This document shows positions 1-9,293 of a stretch of 46,899 nt of DNA, piece after piece. The number at the start of each line of letters is the position of its first letter. The stretch's first letter is position 1. The stretch comes from an uncultured Pelagibacteraceae bacterium (lineage in GTDB: Bacteria > Pseudomonadota > Alphaproteobacteria > Pelagibacterales > Pelagibacteraceae). The notes beneath the pieces were generated by a model. The model had not been told where the DNA came from and ran no database searches. It saw only the letters and a list, made by a program, of their open reading frames with translations. The translations under genes and the position numbers were made by a program. The stretch is taken from assembly GCA_902590535.1 (NCBI GenBank), contig CACIXF010000007.1:1-46899 (forward strand). Direction: 5' to 3'.

Positions 1-241
1 TGCTATTGAACTTATTGAGGATGATAGCCACATAAGTGCAACTATAGAAGATAATGGTGTTGGTTTTAGTGAATTTAAAAATGATATTAAAGATATACTT
101 AATCCTTATTTCACAACTAAAAAAAATGGAACTGGTTTGGGACTATCAATAGTGAATAAAATAATTAATGATCACAATGGAAAAATTGATTTTATACCAA
201 TTAAAAATGGTGCGAAAATCAACATTACATTTTTAAAATAA
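1..241 (+). CDS. ntrY: Sensor histidine kinase NtrY, C-terminal fragment
   Basis: Only the last 79 codons are inside the window; the gene is cut by the left edge and reads in frame from base 2 to a TAA at 239-241. The fragment is the end of a GHKL ATPase domain: a G1 box (DNGVGF), an F box (PYFTTK) and a G2 box (GTGLGLSIV) are all intact, so the kinase looks able to bind ATP. The identity as NtrY rests on the next gene, an NtrX-type regulator starting 2 bases after the stop, and on trkA following, an alphaproteobacterial arrangement. NtrY is a membrane histidine kinase that phosphorylates NtrX. The sensor, HAMP and PAS parts are outside the window, so another kinase of the same class cannot be excluded. 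Confidence 0.8.
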   Translation, partial: AIELIEDDSHISATIEDNGVGFSEFKNDIKDILNPYFTTKKNGTGLGLSIVNKIINDHNGKIDFIPIKNGAKINITFLK

Positions 242-243
242 AA

Positions 244-1599
244 ATGAGCGAAGAAATTTTAATTGTAGACGATAACGTAGATATTAGAAATATAATTAAT
301 GAATTAATTATAGATGCTGGTTATAAAACTCGTTTAGCAGCAAATTATAATCAAGCGCTCGCTGAAATAGATAAAAAATTACCTGATGTTGCAATTCTTG
401 ATGTTAAATTAGATAAGGGAGATAATGATGGTATTGAGCTTCTTTCACATATCAAATCTAAAAATAAAGATACACCAGTGATAATTATATCTGGACATGC
501 GAATATTGAAATGGCTATAAAATCATTGCAACATGGAGCTTTTGAATTTATAGAAAAACCATTTGATCAGGATAGATTACTTAATTTTGTAAAAAGAGCG
601 GTTGAAAATTTTAATTTAAAAAAACAAAATAAAGAGTACGAAAGTAAATTATTTTCATCTTATGAATTAATAGGAAACAGTAAAAATATACTCAATATAA
701 TTGATCAAATTAAAAAAATATCAGTAACTGAAAGTAGAGTTTTTATAAGTGGTCCTTCAGGCTCAGGAAAAGAATTAATTGCTAGAAAAATTCATAAAGC
801 ATCCAATAGAAGTAAAAATCCATTTATTGTATTAAATGGTGCCCTACTAGATATTAATAAATATGAACTAGAATTATTTGGTGAAGAAAAAGAAAATGGT
901 TCTATTTCATATGGTGCGCTAGAAAAAGCAAATAAAGGAACACTTTTAATTGATCAAGTTTCAGAAATACCATTGGATATACAGTCTAAGATATTAAGAG
1001 TTCTAACAGATCAAAAATTTAAAAGAGTGAATGGAAGCAATGATGTAAGTGTAGATGTAAGATTAATTTGTTCATCAAGTAAAGATTTAAAAAAAGAAAT
1101 TGAAATTGGAAATTTTAGAGAAGATTTATTTCACAGGTTAAATGTTTTTGAGATAAATATTGAACCATTGAATCAAAGAATTTCAGATATTCCTTTATTA
1201 ATTAATTATTTTTCAAAAAAAATATCTGAAAATTATAACATCAAAGAATTAGATATAGATGAAAACAATAGTTATATACTTAATCATAATTGGCATGGTA
1301 ACGTTAGAGAGTTAAGAAACTTAATTGAGAGAATAGCAATATTGCAACCAGATACTAAGGACAAAATTTCAAATATTATTAAGGAATCTTTAAAAAATAC
1401 AAATTTTGATGATCAATTGGCAGAAAATAGCCTTTCTGTGCCATTAAAAGAAGCTAGAGAAAAGTTTGAAAAGGAGTATTTAACTATTCAATTAAAAAAG
1501 TTTAATGGAAATATTTCAAAAACAGCAAATTTTGTTGGTATGGAAAGAAGTGCATTACATAGAAAATTAAAAGGTTTAGGCATCAAAGAATTTAATTAG
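244..1599 (+). CDS. ntrX: NtrX-type response regulator with degenerate AAA+ domain
   Basis: 451 residues in three parts: receiver domain (about 1-120, phosphoacceptor region around AILDVKL), AAA+ domain (about 140-370) and a Fis-type helix-turn-helix at the C-terminus (NGNISKTANFVGMERSALHR). Walker A is intact (GPSGSGKE, residues 170-177). Two things are unusual. The stretch between ELFG and GALEKA is about four residues shorter than in NtrC and has no GAFTGA loop, the part that touches sigma54. Walker B reads LLIDQV, so the usual catalytic Glu is Gln238. Loss of GAFTGA is known in alphaproteobacterial NtrX proteins, which act as sigma54-independent regulators. The gene starts 2 bases after ntrY and its stop abuts the trkA start. 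Role: cytoplasmic regulator responding to the NtrY signal, probably of nitrogen or envelope/redox functions; targets cannot be read from this sequence. Confidence 0.9.
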   Translation: MSEEILIVDDNVDIRNIINELIIDAGYKTRLAANYNQALAEIDKKLPDVAILDVKLDKGDNDGIELLSHIKSKNKDTPVIIISGHANIEMAIKSLQHGAFEFIEKPFDQDRLLNFVKRAVENFNLKKQNKEYESKLFSSYELIGNSKNILNIIDQIKKISVTESRVFISGPSGSGKELIARKIHKASNRSKNPFIVLNGALLDINKYELELFGEEKENGSISYGALEKANKGTLLIDQVSEIPLDIQSKILRVLTDQKFKRVNGSNDVSVDVRLICSSSKDLKKEIEIGNFREDLFHRLNVFEINIEPLNQRISDIPLLINYFSKKISENYNIKELDIDENNSYILNHNWHGNVRELRNLIERIAILQPDTKDKISNIIKESLKNTNFDDQLAENSLSVPLKEAREKFEKEYLTIQLKKFNGNISKTANFVGMERSALHRKLKGLGIKEFN

Positions 1600-2991
1600 A
1601 TGAATATAATCATTTGTGGAGCTGGAAGAGTAGGGTTCACTATAGCAAAACAGCTAAGTGAACAAGGTCACTCTATTACTGTTATTGACCCATCTAGCGA
1701 TGATATTCAAAAAATTGATGATGCCTTGGACGTTAAAGCTATAGTAGGAAAAGGTACTTATCCTTCTATATTAGAAAAAGCTGACGCGGCAGATACCGAC
1801 ATGATTATAGCAGTTACTAGAAATGATGAAATTAATATGCTTATTTGTCAAATAGCCTTTTCAATTTTTAAAATTCCAAAAAAAATAGCAAGAATCAGAT
1901 CTCAAGATTACTTAAACCCAAAATTTACAAGGGTTTATAATAAAGAAAATTTACCAATAGATGTCATCATTTCTCCAGAAATTGAAATTGCAAAATCAAT
2001 TCAAAGAAAACTTGAGGCACCTGGAGCATTGGACAGTGTTCCATTTGCTGATAATAAAATTAGATTATTAGAGATTTTAATTAACGAAGATTGTAAATTA
2101 ATTAACATCAAACTTAATGATTTAACGAAAAAACATCCTAATTTAGATGCAAATATTATAGGAATTATAAGAGAAGATAAATTTATAATTCCAAAAAAAA
2201 ATGATGATGTAAGAAAAAATGATAAAATTTATGTGATAATCAATTCATCACAAATGTCAGATACTTTAGAAGCTTTTGGGCATAATGAAAAAGTATCTAA
2301 AAATATTTTAATTGTAGGTGGTGGTAACATAGGTTTTAATTTGGCTAAAAATATTGAGGAAACTTTGGATGCAGCAAGAGTTAAAATTATTGAAAAAAAT
2401 AAAGAAAGAGCCGAATTTCTTGCTAGTGAATTAAATAATACTATTGTCATTAATGGAGATGCTTTAGATGAAGAAGTTCTAGTCGAGGCAAATTTACAAG
2501 AAGCCGAAACTGTTCTTGCATTAACAAATGATGATGAAGATAATTTAATGGTTAGTGTTCTTGTTGAAAAATTTGCAAAAGATGAGAAGGATATAAATGA
2601 CAAAAGAACAATGGCACTAATTAACAAGCCAAATTATTCTTTGTTACAAAATTCTTTAAAAATTGATGATCTTATAGATCCTAGAATGAATACTGTATCA
2701 AGTATTTTAAAGCACATTCACAAAGGTACTATTGAAACAGCTTATACAATCATGAACGGTGAATACGAAGTAATTGAAGCTGAAATAATTGAAACGTCAG
2801 AACTTATTAATAAAGAATTAAAAAATTCTAACTTACCTGAAGAAATAAGAATAGGTGCAGTATTAAGAGAAAATAAAGTTATTATACCTCGATCAAATTT
2901 TGTTTTTCAAAAAGAGGATAAAGTTGTTTTTTTAGCTAAGAAAGACTCAATTTCAGTAGTAGAAAATATTTTTAGAATTAGTTCTATTTAA
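1600..2991 (+). CDS. trkA: Trk potassium uptake system, NAD-binding regulatory subunit TrkA
   Basis: 463 residues, the usual TrkA length, built as two tandem RCK units. Each starts with a Rossmann fold with a glycine-rich loop (GAGRVG near residue 7 and GGGNIG near residue 240) and ends with a TrkA-C domain. TrkA is a soluble ring-forming protein on the cytoplasmic face of TrkH that gates K+ flow according to nucleotide binding. The ATG directly follows the ntrX stop with no spacer, and trkH begins 4 bases after its TAA, so ntrYX-trkAH looks like one transcript. In many alphaproteobacteria hfq and hflX come after trkA; here the membrane partner trkH takes that place. Nothing in the sequence suggests loss of function. 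Confidence 0.96.
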   Translation: MNIIICGAGRVGFTIAKQLSEQGHSITVIDPSSDDIQKIDDALDVKAIVGKGTYPSILEKADAADTDMIIAVTRNDEINMLICQIAFSIFKIPKKIARIRSQDYLNPKFTRVYNKENLPIDVIISPEIEIAKSIQRKLEAPGALDSVPFADNKIRLLEILINEDCKLINIKLNDLTKKHPNLDANIIGIIREDKFIIPKKNDDVRKNDKIYVIINSSQMSDTLEAFGHNEKVSKNILIVGGGNIGFNLAKNIEETLDAARVKIIEKNKERAEFLASELNNTIVINGDALDEEVLVEANLQEAETVLALTNDDEDNLMVSVLVEKFAKDEKDINDKRTMALINKPNYSLLQNSLKIDDLIDPRMNTVSSILKHIHKGTIETAYTIMNGEYEVIEAEIIETSELINKELKNSNLPEEIRIGAVLRENKVIIPRSNFVFQKEDKVVFLAKKDSISVVENIFRISSI

Positions 2992-2995
2992 TTAA

Positions 2996-4402
2996 ATGTC
3001 ATTTTTTAGAGTAAAATATTTAAGTTTTTTTTTTATAGTAATTTCTTTCTTTTCTTTTTTTAATATTATTTATTCCTATTATTTTAATTTGTATCTAAAC
3101 CTAAATACATATTATTTTAGCTTAATTATTTCTGCAGTGATTGGAATAATTTTTTATAAAATTAAAACTGTTTCAAAAAAACCTTCAATATTTGAAAAAA
3201 TATTAACCGTTTTATTGGGATATTTTTTAATGCCTTTAGTATTATCAATCCCTTTTTATTTAAGTATTTATAATTTAACTTTTTTAAATTCCTTTTTTGA
3301 AGCTGTCTCTGGATTTACCTCAACGGGATTTACTATCTTTGAAAATATCAAACATATTGATCAAGGATTAATTTTATGGAGATCATCAATACAGTGGATT
3401 GGAGGTTTATATTTTTTATATTCTATAATTCTTTTAATTGATATTTATGATGAAAGCTTAAAAAAATCCTTAACTAATTTTTTATCTTTTAATTCTACTG
3501 AAGTTTTAAAACAATCAATAAAAATTCTTTTTTTATACTCTGGATTAACCATATCAATTTTTATTATTTTAAATATTTTTGGTATAAGGTCATTTAATTC
3601 ATTGAATTTAGCAATGACAATAATTTCATCAGGTGGATTTCTTCCTGTTAACGAACTTTCATCAATTTTAGTAAATGATTTTCAAATAATTATTTTTTCT
3701 CTATTAATGCTAATTTCTTTTTTTAGTATTTTTTTTACCTATAATTTGATTTTTCTAAGAAATAAAAATCTAAACTTTTTTTATGAAGACATTCATTTAT
3801 TTTTATACTTTATTATTGTTGTAAGCATATTTTTTGTTTTCTTTAGTTATGACACAAATTTCTTATCTAGTTTTTTATCTTTAGTTAGTAGTATTTCAAA
3901 CATAGGCATTTCTCTTAAGGTTGATCAAACGAATTTAAATTTTATCTATATCTTACTTGTAATTGTTGGCGGATCTTTTTTTTCAACAAGCTCAGGTTTA
4001 AGGTTTTTAAAAATATATTCTTTAACTAAATATTCTATTAATCAAATTCTTTCTTTTAGCAGGCCAAAAAATGTATTTATGAATAAATTGGTTTTTTCTA
4101 AAATTAATTTTGATACTAAAGACATAAATAAATATTTTTTAACAATATTAATTTTTGTTATTTCACTTTTTTCTTTAACTATCATATTGTCTTTGTCTGA
4201 TATTCAATTTGAATATTCATTCAAATTAGCTATATTGACATTGATGAACACGGTTAATTCATCTGCTTATGGTCTATCGGACTTTAATTTTCAAAATTTG
4301 CACTTTTTAACCAAATATTTTCTAATATTTTTTATGATTATCGGAAGAGTTGAACTGTTATCTTTATTACTGATTGCTAAAAAATTTCTTTTTAAAAACT
4401 AA
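2996..4402 (+). CDS. trkH: Trk potassium uptake system, membrane subunit TrkH
   Basis: 468 residues, almost entirely hydrophobic, with about ten membrane segments, close to the 483 residues of E. coli TrkH. The four pore loops of the SKT transporter superfamily are recognisable: SGFTSTGFT, ISSGGFLP, SSISNIGIS and NTVNSSAYGLS, each keeping the selectivity-filter glycine in the expected order. The protein forms the K+ channel gated by TrkA. The start is 4 bases after the trkA stop, which suggests translational coupling; no clear Shine-Dalgarno sequence precedes it. The codon composition is extreme, with long runs of TTT and ATT codons, as expected for a membrane protein in an AT-rich genome. 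It is the last gene before a tRNA. Confidence 0.93.
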   Translation: MSFFRVKYLSFFFIVISFFSFFNIIYSYYFNLYLNLNTYYFSLIISAVIGIIFYKIKTVSKKPSIFEKILTVLLGYFLMPLVLSIPFYLSIYNLTFLNSFFEAVSGFTSTGFTIFENIKHIDQGLILWRSSIQWIGGLYFLYSIILLIDIYDESLKKSLTNFLSFNSTEVLKQSIKILFLYSGLTISIFIILNIFGIRSFNSLNLAMTIISSGGFLPVNELSSILVNDFQIIIFSLLMLISFFSIFFTYNLIFLRNKNLNFFYEDIHLFLYFIIVVSIFFVFFSYDTNFLSSFLSLVSSISNIGISLKVDQTNLNFIYILLVIVGGSFFSTSSGLRFLKIYSLTKYSINQILSFSRPKNVFMNKLVFSKINFDTKDINKYFLTILIFVISLFSLTIILSLSDIQFEYSFKLAILTLMNTVNSSAYGLSDFNFQNLHFLTKYFLIFFMIIGRVELLSLLLIAKKFLFKN

Positions 4403-4430
4403 TTTAGTATTATATATATCAGTAAATTTT

Positions 4431-4507
4431 GCGCCCTTAGCTCAGCTGGATAGAGCATCGGTTTTCTAAACCGAGGGTCGGAGGTTCGAATCCTCCAGGG
4501 CGCGCCA
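4431..4507 (+). tRNA. tRNA-Arg (anticodon TCT)
   Basis: A full cloverleaf can be drawn: acceptor GCGCCCT with AGGGCGC, D stem GCTC/GAGC, anticodon stem TCGGT/ACCGA with loop TTTCTAA, and T arm GGAGG-TTCGAAT-CCTCC. The anticodon is TCT, reading AGA/AGG, the main arginine codons of this AT-rich genome. CCA is encoded at 4505-4507. It starts 28 bases after the trkH stop, in the same direction. The AT-rich gap before it holds a TATTATATATA stretch that could be its -10 region. Confidence 0.97.
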
Positions 4508-4590
4508 TTTCGTCATTTTTTATTGCTATTATTAAAATATTTGTACTTGACTAGAATTCATCTAAAGAAGGTTTTACTAATTATTTTTTC

Positions 4591-4619
4591 TTGAAGAGTA
4601 TTTTCTTACATGCTTAAAT
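4591..4619 (+). promoter_or_regulatory. Candidate sigma70 promoter of aapJ
   Basis: TTGAAG at 4591-4596 and TTAAAT at 4614-4619 are separated by 17 bases, each matching four of six consensus positions. Transcription would start near 4626, leaving a leader of about 60 bases before aapJ. Many chance matches are expected in such AT-rich DNA, so this is a suggestion only. Confidence 0.35.
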
Positions 4620-4626
4620 TAAGGAT

Positions 4627-4663
4627 ATTCAAAAGTAATTTTGAATTATTTGTTAACAAATAA
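4627..4663 (+). promoter_or_regulatory. Two adjacent inverted repeats in the aapJ leader
   Basis: First element: ATTCAAAA (4627-4634), loop GTAA, then TTTTGAAT (4639-4646), a perfect 8-bp arm. Second element: an 18-bp perfect palindrome at 4646-4663, centred on TTGTTAACAA. They share base 4646 and end about 10 bases before the strong ribosome-binding site AAGGAAG (4674-4680). They may be an operator pair or a 5' stem protecting an abundant mRNA. No known riboswitch is recognised. Confidence 0.5.
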
Positions 4664-4684
4664 AAATAACTAAAAGGAAGAATA

Positions 4685-5725
4685 ATGTTTAAATACTTAA
4701 AACAATTAACTTCATTAGTTGCTATGGTTGCAGTGTTGTTTACTTTTACAACAGAAACTATGGCTGCTAAAAAATCTAAGACACTTAAAAACACTCAAAA
4801 GAAGGGTTTTGTAAGATGTGGAGTATCTCAAGGTCTTCCAGGATTTTCTAATGCTGATGCTGCAGGAAATTGGACTGGTGTTGACGTTGATGTATGTAGA
4901 GCGGTAGCTGCTGCAGTACTAGGTGATGCAAACAAAGTTAAGTTTACACCATTAAGTGCTAAAGAAAGATTTACAGCTTTAACTTCTAATGAGATTGATA
5001 TCTTATCAAGAAACACAACTTGGACTCTTTCTAGAGATGCTGACATCGGACTTACTTTCGTAGGAGTAAACTTCTATGATGGTCAAGGTTTTATGGTTAG
5101 AAAAAATTCTGGATATTCATCTGTGAATGATTTCAAAAACGGTATTTCTGCATGTACAAACTTAGGAACAACAACTGAGCTTAATATGAGAGACTTCTTT
5201 AATTCAAAAGGAATTTCTTATGAGCCTGTAACTTTTGAAAAAGCTGACGAAGTTGTTGCTGCGTATGATGCTGGAAGATGTGATACATATACTACTGATA
5301 AATCTGGTTTAGCTGCTCAAAGAATTAAATTGAGTTCTCCAGATGACCACATAGTTTTACCTGAAACTATTTCAAAAGAGCCTTTAGGCCCTGTTGTTAG
5401 ACAAGGTGATTCTGTATGGGAAGATATCGTAAGATGGTCTCTTAACACTATGATTGAAGCTGAAGAGTATGGTGTTACTTCTGGTAATGCAGACTCTATG
5501 AAAACTTCAGACAATCCAGCTGTAAAAAGATTAGTTGGTGCTGAAGGTGAATTAGGTGCTGCTTTAGGTTTAGATAATGACTGGAGTTTAAGAATTATCA
5601 AACAAGTTGGTAATTACGGTGAAAGCTACAAAAGAAATATTGCTGACACTGGAATTCTACCTGACAGAGGTCCAAATGAATTATGGACTAAAGGTGGAAT
5701 ACTTTATGTACCACCAGCAAGATAA
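4685..5725 (+). CDS. aapJ: General L-amino acid ABC transporter, periplasmic binding protein AapJ
   Basis: 346 residues, with an N-terminal signal peptide of about 27 residues (hydrophobic core LVAMVAVLFTF, cut near TMAA). The mature part is a family 3 solute-binding protein: the opening RCGVSQGLPGFSNAD, the VDVDVCRAVAAAVLGD segment and the GRCDTYTTDKSGLAAQR region are characteristic of the AapJ group (named YhdW in E. coli). It delivers a broad range of L-amino acids to the AapQMP membrane complex. A strong ribosome-binding site (AAGGAAG) lies 4 bases before the ATG. Codons are noticeably less AT-biased than in the neighbouring permease genes, which fits very high expression. An intrinsic terminator follows at once, so binding protein should be made in excess over permease. 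Confidence 0.95.
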   Translation: MFKYLKQLTSLVAMVAVLFTFTTETMAAKKSKTLKNTQKKGFVRCGVSQGLPGFSNADAAGNWTGVDVDVCRAVAAAVLGDANKVKFTPLSAKERFTALTSNEIDILSRNTTWTLSRDADIGLTFVGVNFYDGQGFMVRKNSGYSSVNDFKNGISACTNLGTTTELNMRDFFNSKGISYEPVTFEKADEVVAAYDAGRCDTYTTDKSGLAAQRIKLSSPDDHIVLPETISKEPLGPVVRQGDSVWEDIVRWSLNTMIEAEEYGVTSGNADSMKTSDNPAVKRLVGAEGELGAALGLDNDWSLRIIKQVGNYGESYKRNIADTGILPDRGPNELWTKGGILYVPPAR

Positions 5726-5747
5726 TTTATATCTTTAAATAAAACTT

Positions 5748-5780
5748 AAAAAGGGCTAGATTTTTCTAGCCCTTTTTTTT
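5748..5780 (+). terminator. Intrinsic terminator between aapJ and aapQ
   Basis: Stem GGGCTAGA (5753-5760) and TCTAGCCC (5765-5772) with loop TTTT, followed by eight T residues (5773-5780); flanking A and T runs lengthen the stem. It is the clearest terminator in the window. It lies inside the aap operon, so it probably acts as a partial terminator or 3' mRNA stabiliser. Confidence 0.9.
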
Positions 5781-5797
5781 ATAAGTCTTGAATTATT

Positions 5798-6943
5798 GTG
5801 AATATTAAAAAAATATTACCCCAATTACTTACACTTCTAGTTGTAATTCTAATATTCGGATTTTTTTCCTATAACGCTCAAGTTAATATGGAGAATAGAG
5901 GGATTACTTTTGGGTATGGTTTTTTATCTCAAGAGTCCTCTTTTGATGTACAATTTTCATTAATTGAATTTGATGGTTCTCACTCATATTTTAGAGCATA
6001 TCTGGTTGGTTTATTAAATACTATTTTAGTTTCAGTTATAGGAATTATATTTGCAACTATTATTGGAGTGGTTGTTGGAATTGCAAGATTATCAAATAAC
6101 TATCTAATAAATAGAACTGCTGGAGTTTACGTAGAATTTTTTAGAAATATTCCTTTATTATTACAAATATTTTTTTGGTATTTTGCCGCTTTAAGAGCAT
6201 TACCATTGCCTCAAGATACTGAGCCTATGTTTGGGGTTTTTTTTCTAACAATAAAAGGTTTTTTTGTTCCTGCTTTTATTTGGAATAATTTAGATATTTT
6301 TATTTATTCAATAATTGCTGCAATAATTTCAATTATTTTCATTAGAATTTATGCAAGAAAAAAACAAGAGAACGAAGGTATTCAAACACCAGTTTTGTCA
6401 ATTTCAATAGGACTATTAATAATTTTACCTTTATTAAGTTTTTTATTTGGTGGTGTCGATGCTTCAGTTGAAGTACCTGTGATTAAACAATTATCCCAAT
6501 CTGGTTTCACTTATGAAGGAGGAATTAAGTTGCCACCTGAATTAATATCTCTGGCATTAGCTTTATCATTGTATACAGCAACTTTTATTGCTGAATGTGT
6601 TAGAGCAGGTGTTCAAGGTGTTAGTAAAGGACAAAAAGAAGCCGCTGCTTCTATAGGATTAACTCCAAATCAAGTATTAAAACTGGTTGTAATGCCACAA
6701 GCGTTGAGAATTATAATTCCACCAACTACAAATCAATATTTAAATTTGACAAAAAATTCATCTCTTGCAGCTGCAATTGCTTATCCTGATTTAGTTCTAG
6801 TATTTGCCGGGACTGCTTTAATGCAGACTGGTAGAGCAATAGAAATTGTTTCTATAACAATGTTAACCTATTTATCTCTTAGTATATCAATTTCAATATT
6901 TATGAATTGGTATAATAAAAAAATAGCTATTAAAGAAAAATAA
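5798..6943 (+). CDS. aapQ: General L-amino acid ABC transporter permease AapQ
   Basis: 381 residues. The start is a GTG at 5798, chosen because it gives the expected N-terminus (basic residues, then a membrane helix); there is no good Shine-Dalgarno sequence. Membrane segments at about 10-25, 70-95, 160-180 and through the C-terminal third belong to a His/Glu/Gln/Arg/opine-family MetI-like permease. The EAA loop that contacts the ATPase is clear (GQKEAAASIGLTPNQ), and the following PPTTNQYLNLTKNSSLA is typical of the family. AapQ and AapM form the channel for amino acids delivered by AapJ. Its TAA overlaps the aapM ATG by one base. It lies just downstream of the terminator, so its expression probably depends on read-through. 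Confidence 0.93.
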   Translation: MNIKKILPQLLTLLVVILIFGFFSYNAQVNMENRGITFGYGFLSQESSFDVQFSLIEFDGSHSYFRAYLVGLLNTILVSVIGIIFATIIGVVVGIARLSNNYLINRTAGVYVEFFRNIPLLLQIFFWYFAALRALPLPQDTEPMFGVFFLTIKGFFVPAFIWNNLDIFIYSIIAAIISIIFIRIYARKKQENEGIQTPVLSISIGLLIILPLLSFLFGGVDASVEVPVIKQLSQSGFTYEGGIKLPPELISLALALSLYTATFIAECVRAGVQGVSKGQKEAAASIGLTPNQVLKLVVMPQALRIIIPPTTNQYLNLTKNSSLAAAIAYPDLVLVFAGTALMQTGRAIEIVSITMLTYLSLSISISIFMNWYNKKIAIKEK

Positions 6944-8385
6944 TGAATAAATTGAATTTTTTACAACCAGATAAAAACAATCTTAATACTTATCTATATA
7001 CAGGTGTAATTTTAGTAGGACTAAGTATATTTATAGTTTTTTTAAATTCTTTTTTTAATAAAGATATAATTTCTTTTTTACCTGGATCAATTAGTTTCTT
7101 TTTACCACTAATTTTAGGGTTTATTGGACTTCATTTAATTAGAATTGATTATTCAGGCTTAAAGTTTTTAGACTCAATTAATAAAAATATTAATACTAAC
7201 AATTTTAATGCTTTTTTATCATTATTAATTGTATTTGTGGTTATCAAATCACTCCCACCATTATTAAGTTGGTTTATTTTAGATGCGAATATTGCTGGAG
7301 ACTCAAAAGACGTATGTACAGGTAGTGGTGCTTGTTGGACCTATATTAAAATTTGGTTTAACAGATTTATGTATGGAATGTATCCAAATGCTGAACAGTG
7401 GCGTATTAACTTGTCATTTATAGCTTTAGCATTCTTAGGAACTATAGGTTTTTTTGCTACTGAAAAATTTAAAAAATATTTGACTCTTTATTATGTAGTT
7501 GTCTATCCTGTGATTGCTTTTTTCTTTATTTTCTTTTTTATATCAGGTGGTCCAATATTTTTTGATTTCTCGTATGGTATTATTGCAGCTGTAATATCAG
7601 TTATAATAGGATTTTTTATTCCATCAAAATTTAAAATGTACTATTTCATTATAGTTCCGATCACACTTTATATATTACTAAAATATGTATTTTTTTATGA
7701 AGAGCTTATTGAACTTGGTAAATTAGAAGCATTAGAATGGGTAGAGACAGGCGCTTGGGGAGGTTTGTCTTTGACTTTTATAGTATCATTTTTTTGTTTG
7801 ATTTTCTGTTTTCCTATAGGTTTATTTTTATCCCTAGGTAGAAGGTCTGATTTTCCAATAATTAAATATTTTTCAATAGGAATGATTGAATTTTGGAGAG
7901 GGGTACCATTGATTACAGTATTATTTATGTCCTCAGTAATGTTTCCAATGTTCTTACCTGAAGATATGTTTATTGATAAATTAGTCCGGGTAATTATTGC
8001 AATCTCATTATTTGAAGCTGCTTATGTTGCAGAAGTCATCAGAGGCGGTTTGCAAGCATTACCAAGAGGTCAATATGATGCTGCTAAATCTTTGGGAATG
8101 GGTTATTGGAAAATGCATATTTTAGTGATTTTACCTCAAGCACTTAAACTAGTAATACCAGGTATTGCCAACACATTTTTAGCGCTTGTAAAAGATACTC
8201 CATTAATATTTGTTGTTGGACTTTTAGAAATTGTTGGAATGCTAAATCTTGCTAAAACAAACCCAGAGTGGCTAGGTTTTGCTATGGAAGGATATGTGTT
8301 TGCATCAGTGCTATTTTTTATTATTTGCTATGCAATGAGTAAATATAGTTATAATTTAGAACAAAAATATAAAACGGAAAGATAA
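6943..8385 (+). CDS. aapM: General L-amino acid ABC transporter permease AapM
   Basis: 480 residues, the second membrane subunit. The N-terminal half holds several extra hydrophobic helices and a loop with two cysteines ([10 protein letters not shown]), present in this family. The C-terminal half is the MetI-like permease domain with the EAA loop ([17 protein letters not shown]) and [16 protein letters not shown]. It pairs with AapQ in the inner membrane. Both ends overlap neighbours through TAATG, so aapQ-aapM-aapP translation is probably coupled. Length and domain order agree with other AapM proteins. Confidence 0.94.
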   Translation: MNKLNFLQPDKNNLNTYLYTGVILVGLSIFIVFLNSFFNKDIISFLPGSISFFLPLILGFIGLHLIRIDYSGLKFLDSINKNINTNNFNAFLSLLIVFVVIKSLPPLLSWFILDANIAGDSKDVCTGSGACWTYIKIWFNRFMYGMYPNAEQWRINLSFIALAFLGTIGFFATEKFKKYLTLYYVVVYPVIAFFFIFFFISGGPIFFDFSYGIIAAVISVIIGFFIPSKFKMYYFIIVPITLYILLKYVFFYEELIELGKLEALEWVETGAWGGLSLTFIVSFFCLIFCFPIGLFLSLGRRSDFPIIKYFSIGMIEFWRGVPLITVLFMSSVMFPMFLPEDMFIDKLVRVIIAISLFEAAYVAEVIRGGLQALPRGQYDAAKSLGMGYWKMHILVILPQALKLVIPGIANTFLALVKDTPLIFVVGLLEIVGMLNLAKTNPEWLGFAMEGYVFASVLFFIICYAMSKYSYNLEQKYKTER

Positions 8386-9119
8386 TGTCAGACAAAATAA
8401 TACAGATTACAGAAATGAATAAGTGGTTTGGTGATTTCCAAGTATTAAAAAATATAAATTTAGAAGTAGAAAAAAATAAAAAAATTGTTGTCTGTGGACC
8501 TTCAGGATCAGGTAAATCAACATTAATTAGATGTATAAACAGACTTGAAGAACATCAACAAGGTTCAATTATAGTAGATGGAAATGAATTAACAGAGGAC
8601 ACTAAAGACATAGAAAAAATTAGAGCTGAAGTTGGGATGGTGTTTCAACAATTTAATTTATTTCCTCATCTTTCTATTTTAGATAATTGCACACTAGCGC
8701 CAATTTGGGTTAAAAAAATGCCAAAAAATGATGCTGAAGAATTAGCGCTTCAACATTTAGAAAAAGTACAAATTGCAGATCAAGCAAGTAAATATCCTGG
8801 TCAATTATCAGGAGGTCAGCAACAAAGATGTGCTATTGCTAGAGCATTATGTATGGAGCCAAAAATAATGTTATTTGATGAACCAACATCAGCTCTAGAC
8901 CCAGAAATGATCAAAGAAGTTTTAGATGCAATGGTTAATCTAGCAAAAGCAGGTATGACAATGATAGTAGTAACTCATGAGATGGGATTTGCTAAAGAGG
9001 TTGCTGATGAGGTTATTTTTATGGATGAGGGTATGATTGTTGAAAGAGCTGAAACTAAAGAGTTTTTTGCTAACCCTAAGAGTGATAGGACCAAGCTGTT
9101 TTTAAGTCAAATACTATAA
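8385..9119 (+). CDS. aapP: General L-amino acid ABC transporter ATPase AapP
   Basis: 244 residues, a full ABC ATPase of the polar amino acid group (GlnQ/HisP-like). Walker A is GPSGSGKST (about residues 38-46), the Q-loop is [12 protein letters not shown], the signature is [15 protein letters not shown], Walker B is [12 protein letters not shown] and the switch histidine is in VVTHEMGFA. It powers transport through AapQM at the cytoplasmic side. The ATG overlaps the aapM stop by one base. No clear terminator follows, only an A/T-only inverted repeat at 9130-9153, and 190 bases separate it from the next gene. Confidence 0.96.
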   Translation: MSDKIIQITEMNKWFGDFQVLKNINLEVEKNKKIVVCGPSGSGKSTLIRCINRLEEHQQGSIIVDGNELTEDTKDIEKIRAEVGMVFQQFNLFPHLSILDNCTLAPIWVKKMPKNDAEELALQHLEKVQIADQASKYPGQLSGGQQQRCAIARALCMEPKIMLFDEPTSALDPEMIKEVLDAMVNLAKAGMTMIVVTHEMGFAKEVADEVIFMDEGMIVERAETKEFFANPKSDRTKLFLSQIL

Positions 9120-9293
9120 AAAATATATAAATTTAAAGCAATAAATTTAAATTAACACAATCTAAATATGTTTATTTTGCATTCAACTAATGCTTGACAA
9201 TGTTTTGATTATTCCAAATTTCTTACAAAAAAAAATAAATTTTTCTATTGCAGTAACATTAATAAATAGGTTCAATACTATTTATAAAATTTA

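Noticed and set aside
2229-2627. 132-codon open frame antisense to trkA
   Set aside because: It is rich in Ser, Leu and Phe as expected for the reverse of a coding frame, has no ribosome-binding site and lies wholly inside a clearly functional gene.
9181-9222. Promoter with TTGACA at 9194-9199
   Set aside because: The -35 match is perfect but no hexamer close to TATAAT lies 16-18 bases downstream.
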